The notes: generated by a model from the letters alone, not told the origin. Positions 1 to 6,053 are shown, counted from the first letter of the stretch. The stretch: 6,053 bases of DNA from an uncultured beta proteobacterium (GCA_903834645.1 CAILKA010000526.1:1-6053); one strand, 5' to 3'. Made by a program: numbers and translations.

Positions 1-1
1 C

Positions 2-598
2 GTGGAGGATGCGCACCAGGGTGGCGTGATGCAGGAGCTCGGGCTGCGCAAGGGCGAGCTGCTGGACCTGCAGCCCGACGGCCGCGGGCGCGTCCGCCTG
101 GAGTACCGCATCCCGGCGCGCGGGCTCATCGGATTCCAGGGCGAGTTTCTGAACCTCACGCGCGGCACGGGTCTGATGAGCCACGTGTTCGACGGCTACG
201 AGGCCTACAAGGGCGAGATCGGCGGGCGCAAGAACGGCGTGCTGATCAGCCAGGAAGACGGCGAGATCGTCACCTACGCGCTGGGCAAGCTCGACGACCG
301 CGGCCGCATGTTCGTCAAGCCCGGCGACCCGGTGTACGAGGGGATGATCGTGGGCATCCACAGCCGCGACAACGACCTCGTGGTCAACGCCGTGCGCACC
401 AAGCAGCTGACGAACTTCCGCGTCAGCGGCAAGGAAGATGCCATCAAGATCACCCCGCCGATCATCCTCACGCTCGAGTACGCGGTGGAGTTCATCGACG
501 AGGACGAGCTCGTGGAGATCACGCCGCGCAGCATCCGCGTGCGCAAGCGGTTCCTGAAGGAGCACGAACGCAAGCGGGCCTCGCGAGAGGCGGCCTGA
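2..598 (+). CDS. typA: Translational GTPase TypA/BipA, C-terminal part (5' truncated by window edge)
   Basis: TypA/BipA is a ribosome-associated GTPase of the EF-G/LepA family, involved in 50S subunit assembly and in stress and low-temperature growth. Only about 198 C-terminal codons of a protein usually near 600 residues are present, so the GTP-binding G domain lies upstream of the window and the frame is open at its left edge. The family's C-terminal signatures are clear: YRIPARGLIGFQGEF, then RGTGLMSH, NGVLISQEDGE, the DRGRMFV..G segment, EGMIVGIHSRDNDLVVN, the KQLTN segment, and the closing LEYAVEFIDEDELVEITP followed by a basic tail RKRFLKEHERKRAS. These cover the end of the EF-G domain V-like region and the BipA-specific C-terminal domain that contacts the ribosome. 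The stop TGA is at 596-598. No frameshift is visible. The family assignment is secure. Confidence 0.97.
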   Translation: MEDAHQGGVMQELGLRKGELLDLQPDGRGRVRLEYRIPARGLIGFQGEFLNLTRGTGLMSHVFDGYEAYKGEIGGRKNGVLISQEDGEIVTYALGKLDDRGRMFVKPGDPVYEGMIVGIHSRDNDLVVNAVRTKQLTNFRVSGKEDAIKITPPIILTLEYAVEFIDEDELVEITPRSIRVRKRFLKEHERKRASREAA

Positions 599-605
599 GA
601 CTGGC

Positions 606-636
606 GCGGGCGCCCGCTGCGGCGGGTTCGCCGCGG
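606..636. other. GC-rich inverted repeats just after typA
   Basis: Eight bases after the typA stop there is a perfect 12-bp palindrome (GCGGGCGCCCGC, 606-617). It runs into a hairpin whose arms are 617-624 and 629-636, with a GGTT loop and one T-G wobble. The two structures share base 617, so they are alternatives at their junction. No T-run follows, so this does not fit a classical intrinsic terminator. It could be a 3'-end stabilising structure, a rho-dependent end, or chance in very GC-rich DNA. Confidence 0.35.
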
Positions 637-655
637 GTCTGGCGGTGATATCTTC

Positions 656-680
656 GCGCCCCATCACCCGGGCGCTTTGT
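656..680 (+). terminator. Possible weak intrinsic terminator between typA and the receptor gene
   Basis: A 6-bp all-GC stem (GCGCCC at 656-661 pairing with GGGCGC at 670-675) encloses an 8-nt loop and is followed directly by TTTGT (676-680). Order and orientation fit a rho-independent terminator for typA transcripts. The stem is short and the T-run is interrupted, so the call is tentative. It lies 33 nt before the ATG of the next gene, so any promoter for that gene must sit very close to or within this region, or the structure is part of its leader. Confidence 0.35.
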
Positions 681-702
681 CGCCATCGGCGCCGTTTCAG
701 TG

Positions 703-708
703 AAGGAG
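703..708 (+). promoter_or_regulatory. Shine-Dalgarno sequence of the Bug receptor gene
   Basis: AAGGAG stands 5 nt before the ATG at 714. It is the strongest ribosome binding site in the window and decides the start of the receptor gene: the in-frame GTG at 645 would add 23 Arg-rich residues ahead of an otherwise normal signal peptide and has no such site. Confidence 0.8.
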
Positions 709-713
709 ACACC

Positions 714-1682
714 ATGGACCGCAGACACTTCCTCACCGGCCTCGGCGCAGCGGCGCTTCCGCTCGCCACACAGGCCCAGACCGCCCGGCCGATCCGCGTG
801 ATCGTTCCCTTCGTGGCCGGTGGTGCCACCGACGTGACGACCCGCATCATCACGGAGAAGGCCGCCCAGACCCTCGGCGTGAACATGGTGGTGGAGAACC
901 GCCCGGGAGGGGGAGGGGGCATCGGGGTGGACCTGGTGGCCAAGGCAGCCCCCGACGGCTACACGATCGGGATGGCGGCGGTGGCCATGCACGCCATCAA
1001 CCCCTGGCTCTTCAAGAAGTTGCCCTACGACGCGATCAAGGACTTCGCCCCGATCACGCAGATGGTGCGCATCCCGAACGTGCTCGTGATGAATGCCGAC
1101 ACCGCGCGCCGGCTGAAGATCGCCACGCTCAAGGACTTCATCGCCTACGCCAAGGCCAACCCGGCGCGGCTGAGCTACGCCAGCGGCGGCAACGGCAGCG
1201 GTGGCCACCTGGCTGGCGAGATGTTCAAGAAGAAGGCGGGCTTCTTCGCCGTCCACATCCCCTACAACGGCGGCGGCCCGTCGCAACTGGCCATGCTGTC
1301 GGGCACGGTGGACTACACGCTCGACAACCTGGCCACCTCGGGCGCCAACATTCGCGCCGGCAAGGTGATCCCGCTGGCGGTGACCACGCCCCAGCGCAGC
1401 CCGCTGCTGCCCGATGTACCGGCCATCGCCGAGACCTTTCCCGGCTTCGAGGTCGACACCTGGTGGGGCCTCATCGCGCCGGCGGGCACGCCCCGCGAAG
1501 TCGTGGCGCGGCTCAACGCGGCCTACGTGCAGGCGCTGCAGTCCGACGATGTCAAGACCCGCTTCGCCTCGATGATGGCCGAGCCCGTACCCACCACGCC
1601 GGAACAGTTCGGTGAGCTGATGCGGCGCGAGTACGTCCGGTATGAGGCCGTCGTGAAGGCCAGCGGCGCCACGGTGGACTGA
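714..1682 (+). CDS. Bug/TctC-family tripartite tricarboxylate transporter substrate-binding protein
   Basis: This 322-residue protein is a periplasmic extracytoplasmic solute receptor of the Bug/TctC family, whose members bind carboxylates and other small organic solutes and either feed a TctAB membrane pair or act as sensors. Residues 1-21 form a signal peptide with a twin-arginine-like motif (DRRHFL at 2-7), a hydrophobic stretch of Ala/Leu/Gly, and a likely cut after Ala21. The mature part opens with PIRVIVPF and the ligand loop GGATD (36-40). Next come the NRPGGGGGIG block (62-71) and the KAAPDGYT block (77-84). Later family marks are GHLAGEMF, VHIPYNGGGP, the DY.LDNL region, IRAGKVIPLAVT, LPDVPAIAE and GLIAPAGTP. 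Length is typical. No tctA or tctB is in the window, so it may be an orphan receptor. The next gene starts 5 nt after its stop, suggesting co-transcription. The ligand cannot be predicted. Confidence 0.95.
   Translation: MDRRHFLTGLGAAALPLATQAQTARPIRVIVPFVAGGATDVTTRIITEKAAQTLGVNMVVENRPGGGGGIGVDLVAKAAPDGYTIGMAAVAMHAINPWLFKKLPYDAIKDFAPITQMVRIPNVLVMNADTARRLKIATLKDFIAYAKANPARLSYASGGNGSGGHLAGEMFKKKAGFFAVHIPYNGGGPSQLAMLSGTVDYTLDNLATSGANIRAGKVIPLAVTTPQRSPLLPDVPAIAETFPGFEVDTWWGLIAPAGTPREVVARLNAAYVQALQSDDVKTRFASMMAEPVPTTPEQFGELMRREYVRYEAVVKASGATVD
905..927 (+). other. Potential G-quadruplex motif inside the receptor gene
   Basis: Four G-tracts (905-907, 909-913, 915-919 and 924-927) are separated by loops of 1, 1 and 4 nt, which satisfies the usual G3+N1-7 rule on the coding strand and therefore in the mRNA. 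The tract encodes the five-glycine run of the receptor's NRPGGGGGIG motif, using GGA, GGG, GGA, GGG, GGC, although GGC is the common Gly codon elsewhere in the window. The motif is directly visible; whether it folds or matters is unknown. Confidence 0.5.
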
Positions 1683-1687
1683 CGCGC

Positions 1688-2476
1688 ATGCCTGACGTGT
1701 CGCGGGACGGCGTGCCGGCCCCGCCTCAGGGCTGGATGGCAGACGCGCTGGTGGTGGTCACGGGGGCTGGCCAGGGCAATGGCGCGGCCCTGGCCGAGGG
1801 GCTGGCGGAGTTGGGTGCGCGCGTGCTGGCCCTGGACATCGACGGCGAGACCGCGGCCGCCACGGCCCGGCGCATCGCGGTACGCGGCGGTCGTTCGCAG
1901 TCCCAGGCGCTGGATGTGCGCGACGCGTCGGCCTGCGCCGCTCTGGCGGCCAAGCTTGCCCTGCAGCCGGGCGAAAGGCTGGTGCTGGTCAACAACGCCG
2001 GCGTGCGCCCGCGCCACGCCTTCGACGACACCGCGCGGGATCAGGCCTGGCGTGAGGCGATGGCGGTGAACGTCGATGGCGTGCGCAACATGATCCTCGC
2101 GCTGCGGCCGCTGCTGGCCGGCGGCGGGTGCGTGGTGAACATCGGCTCCATTTCCGCCTCGCGCGCATCCGGCGGCGGCATCGCGTATTCGCCTTCCAAG
2201 GCCGCCGCGGAAATGCTTACCAAGGTGATGGCGCTGGAACTCGCTGCCGAAGGCATCCGGGTGAATGCGGTGGCACCCGGCGTGATGGAAACGCCCATGA
2301 CCGAGGCCTCGCGCGCAGACCTGCAGCGCCGGGGCTACCTGCTGCAGCGCATCCCGCTCAAGCGCTTCGGCCAGCCAGGCGAACTGGTGGGGCCCGTGGC
2401 CTTCCTGGCGTCGGCGATGGCCAGTTACGTGACCGGCGCGACCCTGGCGGTGGACGGCGGCTTCCTCGCGGTCTAG
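1688..2476 (+). CDS. Classical short-chain dehydrogenase/reductase (SDR family oxidoreductase)
   Basis: This 262-residue NAD(P)-dependent oxidoreductase should interconvert an alcohol and a carbonyl in the cytoplasm; its substrate is not evident. The Rossmann fold shows TGAGQGNG at 25-32 (the TGxxxGxG motif with Asn where Ile is usual), Asp50 at the end of beta-2, which favours NAD(H) over NADP(H), the DVRD turn at 76-79 and NNAG at 102-105. The catalytic tetrad is complete: Asn128, Ser154, Tyr167 and Lys171, with the normal 13-residue Ser-Tyr spacing and YxxxK. The PG motif follows at 197-198 with ETPM, and the C-terminus carries VTGATLAVDGG. The ATG at 1688 lies 5 nt after the receptor stop with no clear Shine-Dalgarno sequence, consistent with translational coupling. 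The ATG at 1736 (Met17) is a possible later start that would give a more usual N-terminus. The context suggests it oxidises or reduces the compound brought in by the receptor; this is inference. Confidence 0.95.
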   Translation: MPDVSRDGVPAPPQGWMADALVVVTGAGQGNGAALAEGLAELGARVLALDIDGETAAATARRIAVRGGRSQSQALDVRDASACAALAAKLALQPGERLVLVNNAGVRPRHAFDDTARDQAWREAMAVNVDGVRNMILALRPLLAGGGCVVNIGSISASRASGGGIAYSPSKAAAEMLTKVMALELAAEGIRVNAVAPGVMETPMTEASRADLQRRGYLLQRIPLKRFGQPGELVGPVAFLASAMASYVTGATLAVDGGFLAV

Positions 2477-2497
2477 AGACCAGGCGTCTGGGCAACG

Positions 2498-3544
2498 ATG
2501 CAAGCCGTCGAAGGCAACGGGTTGAACGGTCTGGCTGCCGGCCCCTGGCGGTTGTCTGTCGCACCGATGATGGACTGGACCGATCGGCACTGCCGGTTCT
2601 TCCATCGCCTGCTGACGCGCCGCACGCGGCTGTACACCGAGATGGTCACCACGGGCGCATTGATCCATGGCGACGTGCCCCGCCACCTGGGCTACGACCC
2701 CGTGGAGCACCCGGTGGCGCTGCAACTCGGGGGCAGCGAGCCCGTCGACCTCGCCCATTGCGCGCGGCTCGCACAGGCCTGGGGCTATGAGGAGGTGAAC
2801 CTCAATTGCGGCTGCCCCAGCGAGCGCGAGCAGCGGGGGGCCTTCGGCGCCTGCCTCATGGCCGAGCCCCGGCTCGTGGCCGATGGCGTGGCCGCGATGC
2901 GCGAGGCCGTGGACCTGCCGGTGACGGTCAAGCACCGCATCGGCCTGGGACGTGACGAGTCGTACGGCTTCGTGCGCGACTTCGTCGGCACGGTGGCCGA
3001 GCGGGGGGGCTGCGAGGTCTTCGTCGTGCATGCACGCAATGCCTGGCTCGAGGGCCTGAGCCCGAAGGAGAACCGCGAGGTGCCGCCCCTGCGGTACGCG
3101 ATCGTGCACCGGTTGAAGGCGGAGTTTCCGCATCTCACGATCGTCGTCAACGGGGGCCTGGAGACGCCCGCCCAGATGGCGCAGGAGCTCGCGCACGTGG
3201 ACGGCGTGATGGTGGGGCGGCGGGCCTACCACCACCCCTGGGACCTCGCCCGCTGGGACACCACCTTCTTCGGCGAACCCCACGATCCCGCCACCGATCA
3301 CGAATCGGTGGAGGAGGCGATGGTGGTCTACATGGTGCGGGAGCACGCCGCGCGCGGCACGCCCTGGCCGCAGGTGGCGCGGCACATGCTCGGCCTGCGC
3401 AACGGCCAGCCCGGGGCGAGGCGCTGGCGCCAGGTGTGGAGCGACCACCGGCTGCGCGAGCGGCGGCCCGAGGAAGTGGCCCGGCTCGCGCGCGAGGCGC
3501 GGATCGGTACAGTCGAGCCAGTGGACCTCGCCCCCGCGACATGA
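2498..3544 (+). CDS. dusA: tRNA-dihydrouridine(20/20a) synthase DusA
   Basis: DusA is an FMN-dependent, NADPH-using enzyme that reduces uridine at positions 20/20a in the tRNA D-loop. The 348-residue product has the family's marks in order: SVAPMMDWTD (20-29) at the start of the TIM barrel, the YTEMVTTGALIHG segment (46-58), ALQLGGSEP (74-82), NLNCGCPSE (101-109) with the catalytic Cys106, FGACLM (116-121), VKHRIG (144-149), VVHARNAWLEGLSPKENRE (176-194), VNGGL (217-221), and the FMN phosphate-binding VMVGRRAYHHP (237-247). The DusA-type KHRIG and NAWLEGLSPKENR segments set it apart from DusB and DusC. The start follows the SDR stop by 21 nt; the Shine-Dalgarno sequence is weak, and a TTG at 2522 preceded by GAAGG is an alternative. 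Its stop overlaps the next start as ATGA (3541-3544). A tRNA-modification gene inside what looks like a catabolic operon is unexpected. Confidence 0.97.
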   Translation: MQAVEGNGLNGLAAGPWRLSVAPMMDWTDRHCRFFHRLLTRRTRLYTEMVTTGALIHGDVPRHLGYDPVEHPVALQLGGSEPVDLAHCARLAQAWGYEEVNLNCGCPSEREQRGAFGACLMAEPRLVADGVAAMREAVDLPVTVKHRIGLGRDESYGFVRDFVGTVAERGGCEVFVVHARNAWLEGLSPKENREVPPLRYAIVHRLKAEFPHLTIVVNGGLETPAQMAQELAHVDGVMVGRRAYHHPWDLARWDTTFFGEPHDPATDHESVEEAMVVYMVREHAARGTPWPQVARHMLGLRNGQPGARRWRQVWSDHRLRERRPEEVARLAREARIGTVEPVDLAPAT

Positions 3545-4842
3545 ACACCCCCGAACTGCTCGACCCGCTCCTGGGCCCATGGATGAAAGGCTTTCCGCCC
3601 GCCGCGGGGCCGATGCGGCGATCGCAGGTGGGGCAGCAGGGCTGGCACCTCTTCGGCGGTAACGTGCCGCTGCCGCTGGCCGTGGTCCGGGCCTCGGCTC
3701 TGGCGCACAACCTGGGCTGGATGCAGCGCTTTGCCGCCGAGCGCGGCGTGGGCCTGGCCCCGCACGGCAAGACAACGCTGTCGCCCCAGCTCTTCGCAGC
3801 GCAGGTGCGCGCCGGCGCCTGGGGCATCACGGTGGCCAATGCGGCCCAGGCCCAGGTGGCGGTGGCAGCCGGTGTCTCGCGCGTGCTCGTGGCCAACCAG
3901 GTGCTCACGCCGCCGGAGCTCGGCTCGCTGCAGCGGCTGCTGGCTGGGCACCCGGGCCTGCGTATCGTTTTCCTGCTCGACTCGGCCGCGCAGCTGGCGC
4001 TCATCGAGGCCACGCAGCCTGCCATGGCCTTCGAGGTGCTGCTGGAGATCGGGTTGCCGGGCGGGCGCACCGGCTGCCGCACGCACGAGGAGGCGCTGGC
4101 GCTTGCCCGGCTCGCGCATGCAAGCGCGGCAGTGCGGCTCGTGGGCGTGGAGGGCTACGAGGGCCTTGGAGCCACGGGCGAGGAGGCGAGCGATCGGCAG
4201 ATGGCCGAGGGCCTGATGGCGCGCATCGGGGCCGTGGCGCGCGCGCTCGACGAGGAGGGCCTGTTCGAGGCCAGCCAGCGCGCCCCCGCGGACGAGGCTG
4301 GCCACGTGCTGGTGTCCGCTGGCGGCTCGGGCATCTTCGATCTCGTCGCGTCCGGCCTGCGCCCTGAGCTTTCACGCCCCGTGCAGGGTCTGCTGCGCTC
4401 GGGCTGCTATGTCACGCACGACCACGGCCGCTACCAGCGCCTGGTGTCCGTGCTGAACCGTCGCATCGGCTGCGACGCGACCGTGGGCCTGCAGGCCGCA
4501 CTGGAGGTCTGGACCACCGTGCAGTCCATGCCCGAGCCGGGCCTGGCCATCCTCACGGCGGGGCGGCGCGACGTCTCCTACGACATCGAGATGCCAGTTC
4601 CCGTACGCATGTGCGCGCGCGGCGAACGCGTGCCGCACGACGCCCCGCGGCACTGGAGCGTCTCGGGCATGAACGACCAGCACGCCTATCTTCGGCTGGG
4701 CGAAGATGCCGCCGGCCTGCGCGTGGGAGACAGGGTCTCCCTCGGCATCTCGCATCCCTGCACGACCTTCGACAAGTGGCGATGGATGGCCATCGTCGAC
4801 GACGACTGGCGCATCGTCGATGCGCTGGTCACCTGGTTCTGA
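3541..4842 (+). CDS. Fold-type III PLP enzyme, D-serine dehydratase/D-threonine aldolase-like ("amino acid deaminase")
   Basis: This 433-residue protein belongs to the alanine-racemase-fold (fold-type III) PLP enzymes related to eukaryotic D-serine dehydratase (DSD1) and bacterial D-threonine and hydroxyaspartate aldolases. The N-terminal barrel begins near residue 45. The PHGKT motif (74-78) supplies the Schiff-base lysine, Lys77. Further marks are GGRTGCR (174-180), VEGYEG (203-208) and the phosphate-binding SAGGSG (259-264), followed by the GCYVTHDHGRY region (288-298). The C-terminal beta domain ends with SHPCTTFDKWRW, whose His405 and Cys407 match the zinc-ligand pair of DSD1-type enzymes. 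The PHGKTT form is closer to proteins annotated as amino acid deaminase than to D-threonine aldolases with PHxKTHK. The likely reaction is dehydration or retro-aldol cleavage of a D-beta-hydroxyamino acid; the substrate is unproven. The start is fixed by the ATGA overlap with dusA, and an aminotransferase gene follows 14 nt downstream. Confidence 0.88.
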   Translation: MNTPELLDPLLGPWMKGFPPAAGPMRRSQVGQQGWHLFGGNVPLPLAVVRASALAHNLGWMQRFAAERGVGLAPHGKTTLSPQLFAAQVRAGAWGITVANAAQAQVAVAAGVSRVLVANQVLTPPELGSLQRLLAGHPGLRIVFLLDSAAQLALIEATQPAMAFEVLLEIGLPGGRTGCRTHEEALALARLAHASAAVRLVGVEGYEGLGATGEEASDRQMAEGLMARIGAVARALDEEGLFEASQRAPADEAGHVLVSAGGSGIFDLVASGLRPELSRPVQGLLRSGCYVTHDHGRYQRLVSVLNRRIGCDATVGLQAALEVWTTVQSMPEPGLAILTAGRRDVSYDIEMPVPVRMCARGERVPHDAPRHWSVSGMNDQHAYLRLGEDAAGLRVGDRVSLGISHPCTTFDKWRWMAIVDDDWRIVDALVTWF

Positions 4843-4856
4843 ACCCGTACCTGCCC

Positions 4857-6053
4857 ATGACCACGCTCGATCCGCGCGACCCAGCCTCCTCCTTTCGTCA
4901 CCGCATCCCCGGTCGGCGCCTGCTGCACTCGCCCGGGCCTACGCCGATCCCCGACGAGGTGCTGTGGGCCATGAGCCGCCAGCCGATGGATCTGGCCGAT
5001 CCGCGCGTGGACGAGACCATCGCTGCCTGCGAGCGCGGCCTGAAGTGCCTGCTCGGCACCGCCGAAGGCGATGTCTTCCTCTACATCTCCAACGGTCACG
5101 GCGTGTGGGAGGCGGCCGTGGAAAACCTGCTGCCGCATGGCGGGACGGCCCTGGTGCCCGGCACCGGTCACTTCTCGGAGTCCTGGGCGGTGCAGACGGA
5201 AAAGCTCGGCCGCCGCGTCGTGCGCACGCCCTGGGTCGAGGGGCTGCCGATCGACGAGCAGGCGGTGGTGCAGGCGCTCGAGCGCGACACGGCGCACGAG
5301 ATCGGTGCCGTCTTCGTCGTCCACACGGATACCTCCAGCGGCGTCACGACCGACCTGGCCTCGCTCAAGCGCGCAATCGATGCCACCGGGCACCCGGCGC
5401 TCTATGTCGTCGACGTGGTGGCATCGCTCGGCGCGGCGCCTTTCTCGATGGACGAGCTGGGCGCCGACGTGGTGGTGGGGGCTTCGCAAAAGGGCCTGAT
5501 GTGCCCGCCGGGGGTGGGCATCCTCGCCGTCAATGCACGTGCGATGGAGGTGGCCCGGCTCAACCCTGCGCCGCGCTACTACTGGGACATCGTGCGCCGC
5601 AAGAGCGAGCTCTCCTACATGAAGTTCTGCGGCACCGCGCCGCAGACGCTGATCGCAGGCCTCGAGGCGGCGCTCGGGCTGCTTTTTCGCGAGGGGCTCG
5701 ACCACGTCTGGGCGCGGCATCGCCGCCATGCGCAGGCCGTGCACGCCGCCGTGCAGGCCTGGAGCCGCGAGGGGGCGCTGGGCTTCTTCGCGCAGCGGCC
5801 CGAGTCGCGCTCGGTGTCCGTCACCACCGTGACCGTGCCTGCGGGCACCGACGTGGACCGGCTGCGCGCGATCTCGCGCGAGCACTACCAGGTGGCCTTC
5901 GCGGGGGCGCTCGGCCCGCTGCAAGGCCGGGGCTTTCGCATCGGGCACCTGGGCGACCAGAACCCGGCGGGCATCCTGGGCTGCCTGGCGGCGATGGAAG
6001 GGGCGCTGCTGGCGCTGGACATCCCGTTCGGGCGGGATGGGGTGGCGGCGGCA
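4857..6053 (+). CDS. Class V PLP aminotransferase, alanine/serine-glyoxylate type (3' end cut by window)
   Basis: The frame is open from ATG 4857 to the last base, 399 codons, and family members are about 390-410 residues, so only the last few residues and the stop are likely missing. The protein is a fold-type I, class V aminotransferase that would move an amino group between alanine, serine or aspartate and glyoxylate or a similar keto acid. The N-terminus shows LLHSPGPTPIPDEVL and MSRQPMD..DPR. SNGHGVWEAAV carries Asn79-Gly-His-Gly82 and Trp84 near the PLP phosphate. VVDVVASLG holds Asp186, which pairs with the pyridine nitrogen. GASQKGLMCPPGVG holds the Schiff-base Lys212, and GFRIGHLGD holds Arg361, the substrate-carboxylate arginine of this family. 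The DVVASLG motif has Val where Gly or Ala is common. It lies 14 nt after the DSD1-like gene without a visible Shine-Dalgarno sequence, consistent with the same operon. The amino donor cannot be told from sequence. Confidence 0.92.
   Translation, partial: MTTLDPRDPASSFRHRIPGRRLLHSPGPTPIPDEVLWAMSRQPMDLADPRVDETIAACERGLKCLLGTAEGDVFLYISNGHGVWEAAVENLLPHGGTALVPGTGHFSESWAVQTEKLGRRVVRTPWVEGLPIDEQAVVQALERDTAHEIGAVFVVHTDTSSGVTTDLASLKRAIDATGHPALYVVDVVASLGAAPFSMDELGADVVVGASQKGLMCPPGVGILAVNARAMEVARLNPAPRYYWDIVRRKSELSYMKFCGTAPQTLIAGLEAALGLLFREGLDHVWARHRRHAQAVHAAVQAWSREGALGFFAQRPESRSVSVTTVTVPAGTDVDRLRAISREHYQVAFAGALGPLQGRGFRIGHLGDQNPAGILGCLAAMEGALLALDIPFGRDGVAAA

Noticed and set aside
626..654. Possible promoter with a -10-like TATCTT at 649-654
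   Set aside because: The -10 matches only four of six consensus bases, and the hexamer 17 nt upstream (GTTCGC) does not resemble a -35 element.
645..713. Upstream GTG start for the receptor, adding 23 residues
   Set aside because: The extension is Arg-rich and would bury the signal peptide. The ATG at 714 has AAGGAG at the right spacing and begins a normal export signal.
519..1286. A 255-codon open frame on the minus strand across the typA-receptor gap
   Set aside because: It overlaps two well-supported plus-strand genes, has low-complexity Ala/Arg/His-rich composition, and shows no recognisable motif.
2806..2817. Extra cysteine (Cys104) next to the catalytic Cys106 of DusA as a possible altered active site
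   Set aside because: From memory of the family, an NLNCGCPS form occurs in other DusA proteins of related bacteria, and all other catalytic and FMN-binding motifs are intact, so it does not look like a functional change.
3436..3540. Upstream start for the DSD1-like protein inside dusA
   Set aside because: It would add 35 Arg/Ala-rich residues entirely within dusA in another frame. The ATG at 3541 in an ATGA overlap is the standard coupled start.
1523..3775. A 750-codon open frame on the minus strand
   Set aside because: It lies antisense to the end of the receptor gene, all of the SDR and dusA, and the start of the PLP-enzyme gene, all of which have clear family motifs. Its translation is rich in Arg, His, Ala, Gly and Pro, with no recognisable domain. 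Long antisense frames are a usual by-product of GC-rich codon bias.
4686..5948. A 420-codon open frame on the minus strand opposite the aminotransferase
   Set aside because: The plus strand carries a continuous frame with Asp186, Lys212 and Arg361 of class V aminotransferases. The antisense translation is His/Arg-rich and shows no family signature.

Overview
The window is a GC-rich chromosomal segment in which every supported gene lies on the + strand. The organism is most likely a betaproteobacterium of the order Burkholderiales. The reasons are the strong G/C third-position bias, a TctC/Bug-type periplasmic solute receptor (a family greatly expanded in that order), and TypA and DusA sequences of proteobacterial type. 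This assignment is inferred from sequence style and family distribution, not from a search.

Layout: (1) 2-598 is the C-terminal third of the translational GTPase TypA/BipA; its start lies before the window. (2) 599-713 is the only sizeable intergenic gap. It holds several short GC-rich inverted repeats, one followed by a T-rich stretch that could be a weak terminator, and then a good Shine-Dalgarno sequence. (3) 714-1682 encodes an exported Bug/TctC solute-binding protein with a twin-arginine-like signal peptide. (4) 1688-2476 encodes a classical short-chain dehydrogenase/reductase with a complete catalytic set. (5) 2498-3544 encodes tRNA-dihydrouridine synthase A. (6) 3541-4842 encodes a fold-type III PLP enzyme of the D-serine dehydratase/D-threonine aldolase-like group. 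(7) 4857 to the window end encodes a class V PLP aminotransferase of the alanine/serine-glyoxylate type, nearly complete but without its stop codon.

From 714 onward the genes are packed like one operon, with gaps of 5, 21, -4 (an ATGA overlap) and 14 nt. The receptor, SDR, D-amino-acid-type PLP enzyme and glyoxylate aminotransferase read together as uptake and breakdown of a hydroxy- or amino-acid-like substrate. dusA, a tRNA-modification gene, sits in the middle and is translationally overlapped with the PLP enzyme. The substrates cannot be read from sequence alone. The most interesting reading is that the last two genes form a metabolic module around glyoxylate/glycine or D-hydroxyamino acids. 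No mobile element, CRISPR array, RNA gene or clearly novel system was seen; most of the window is ordinary chromosome.
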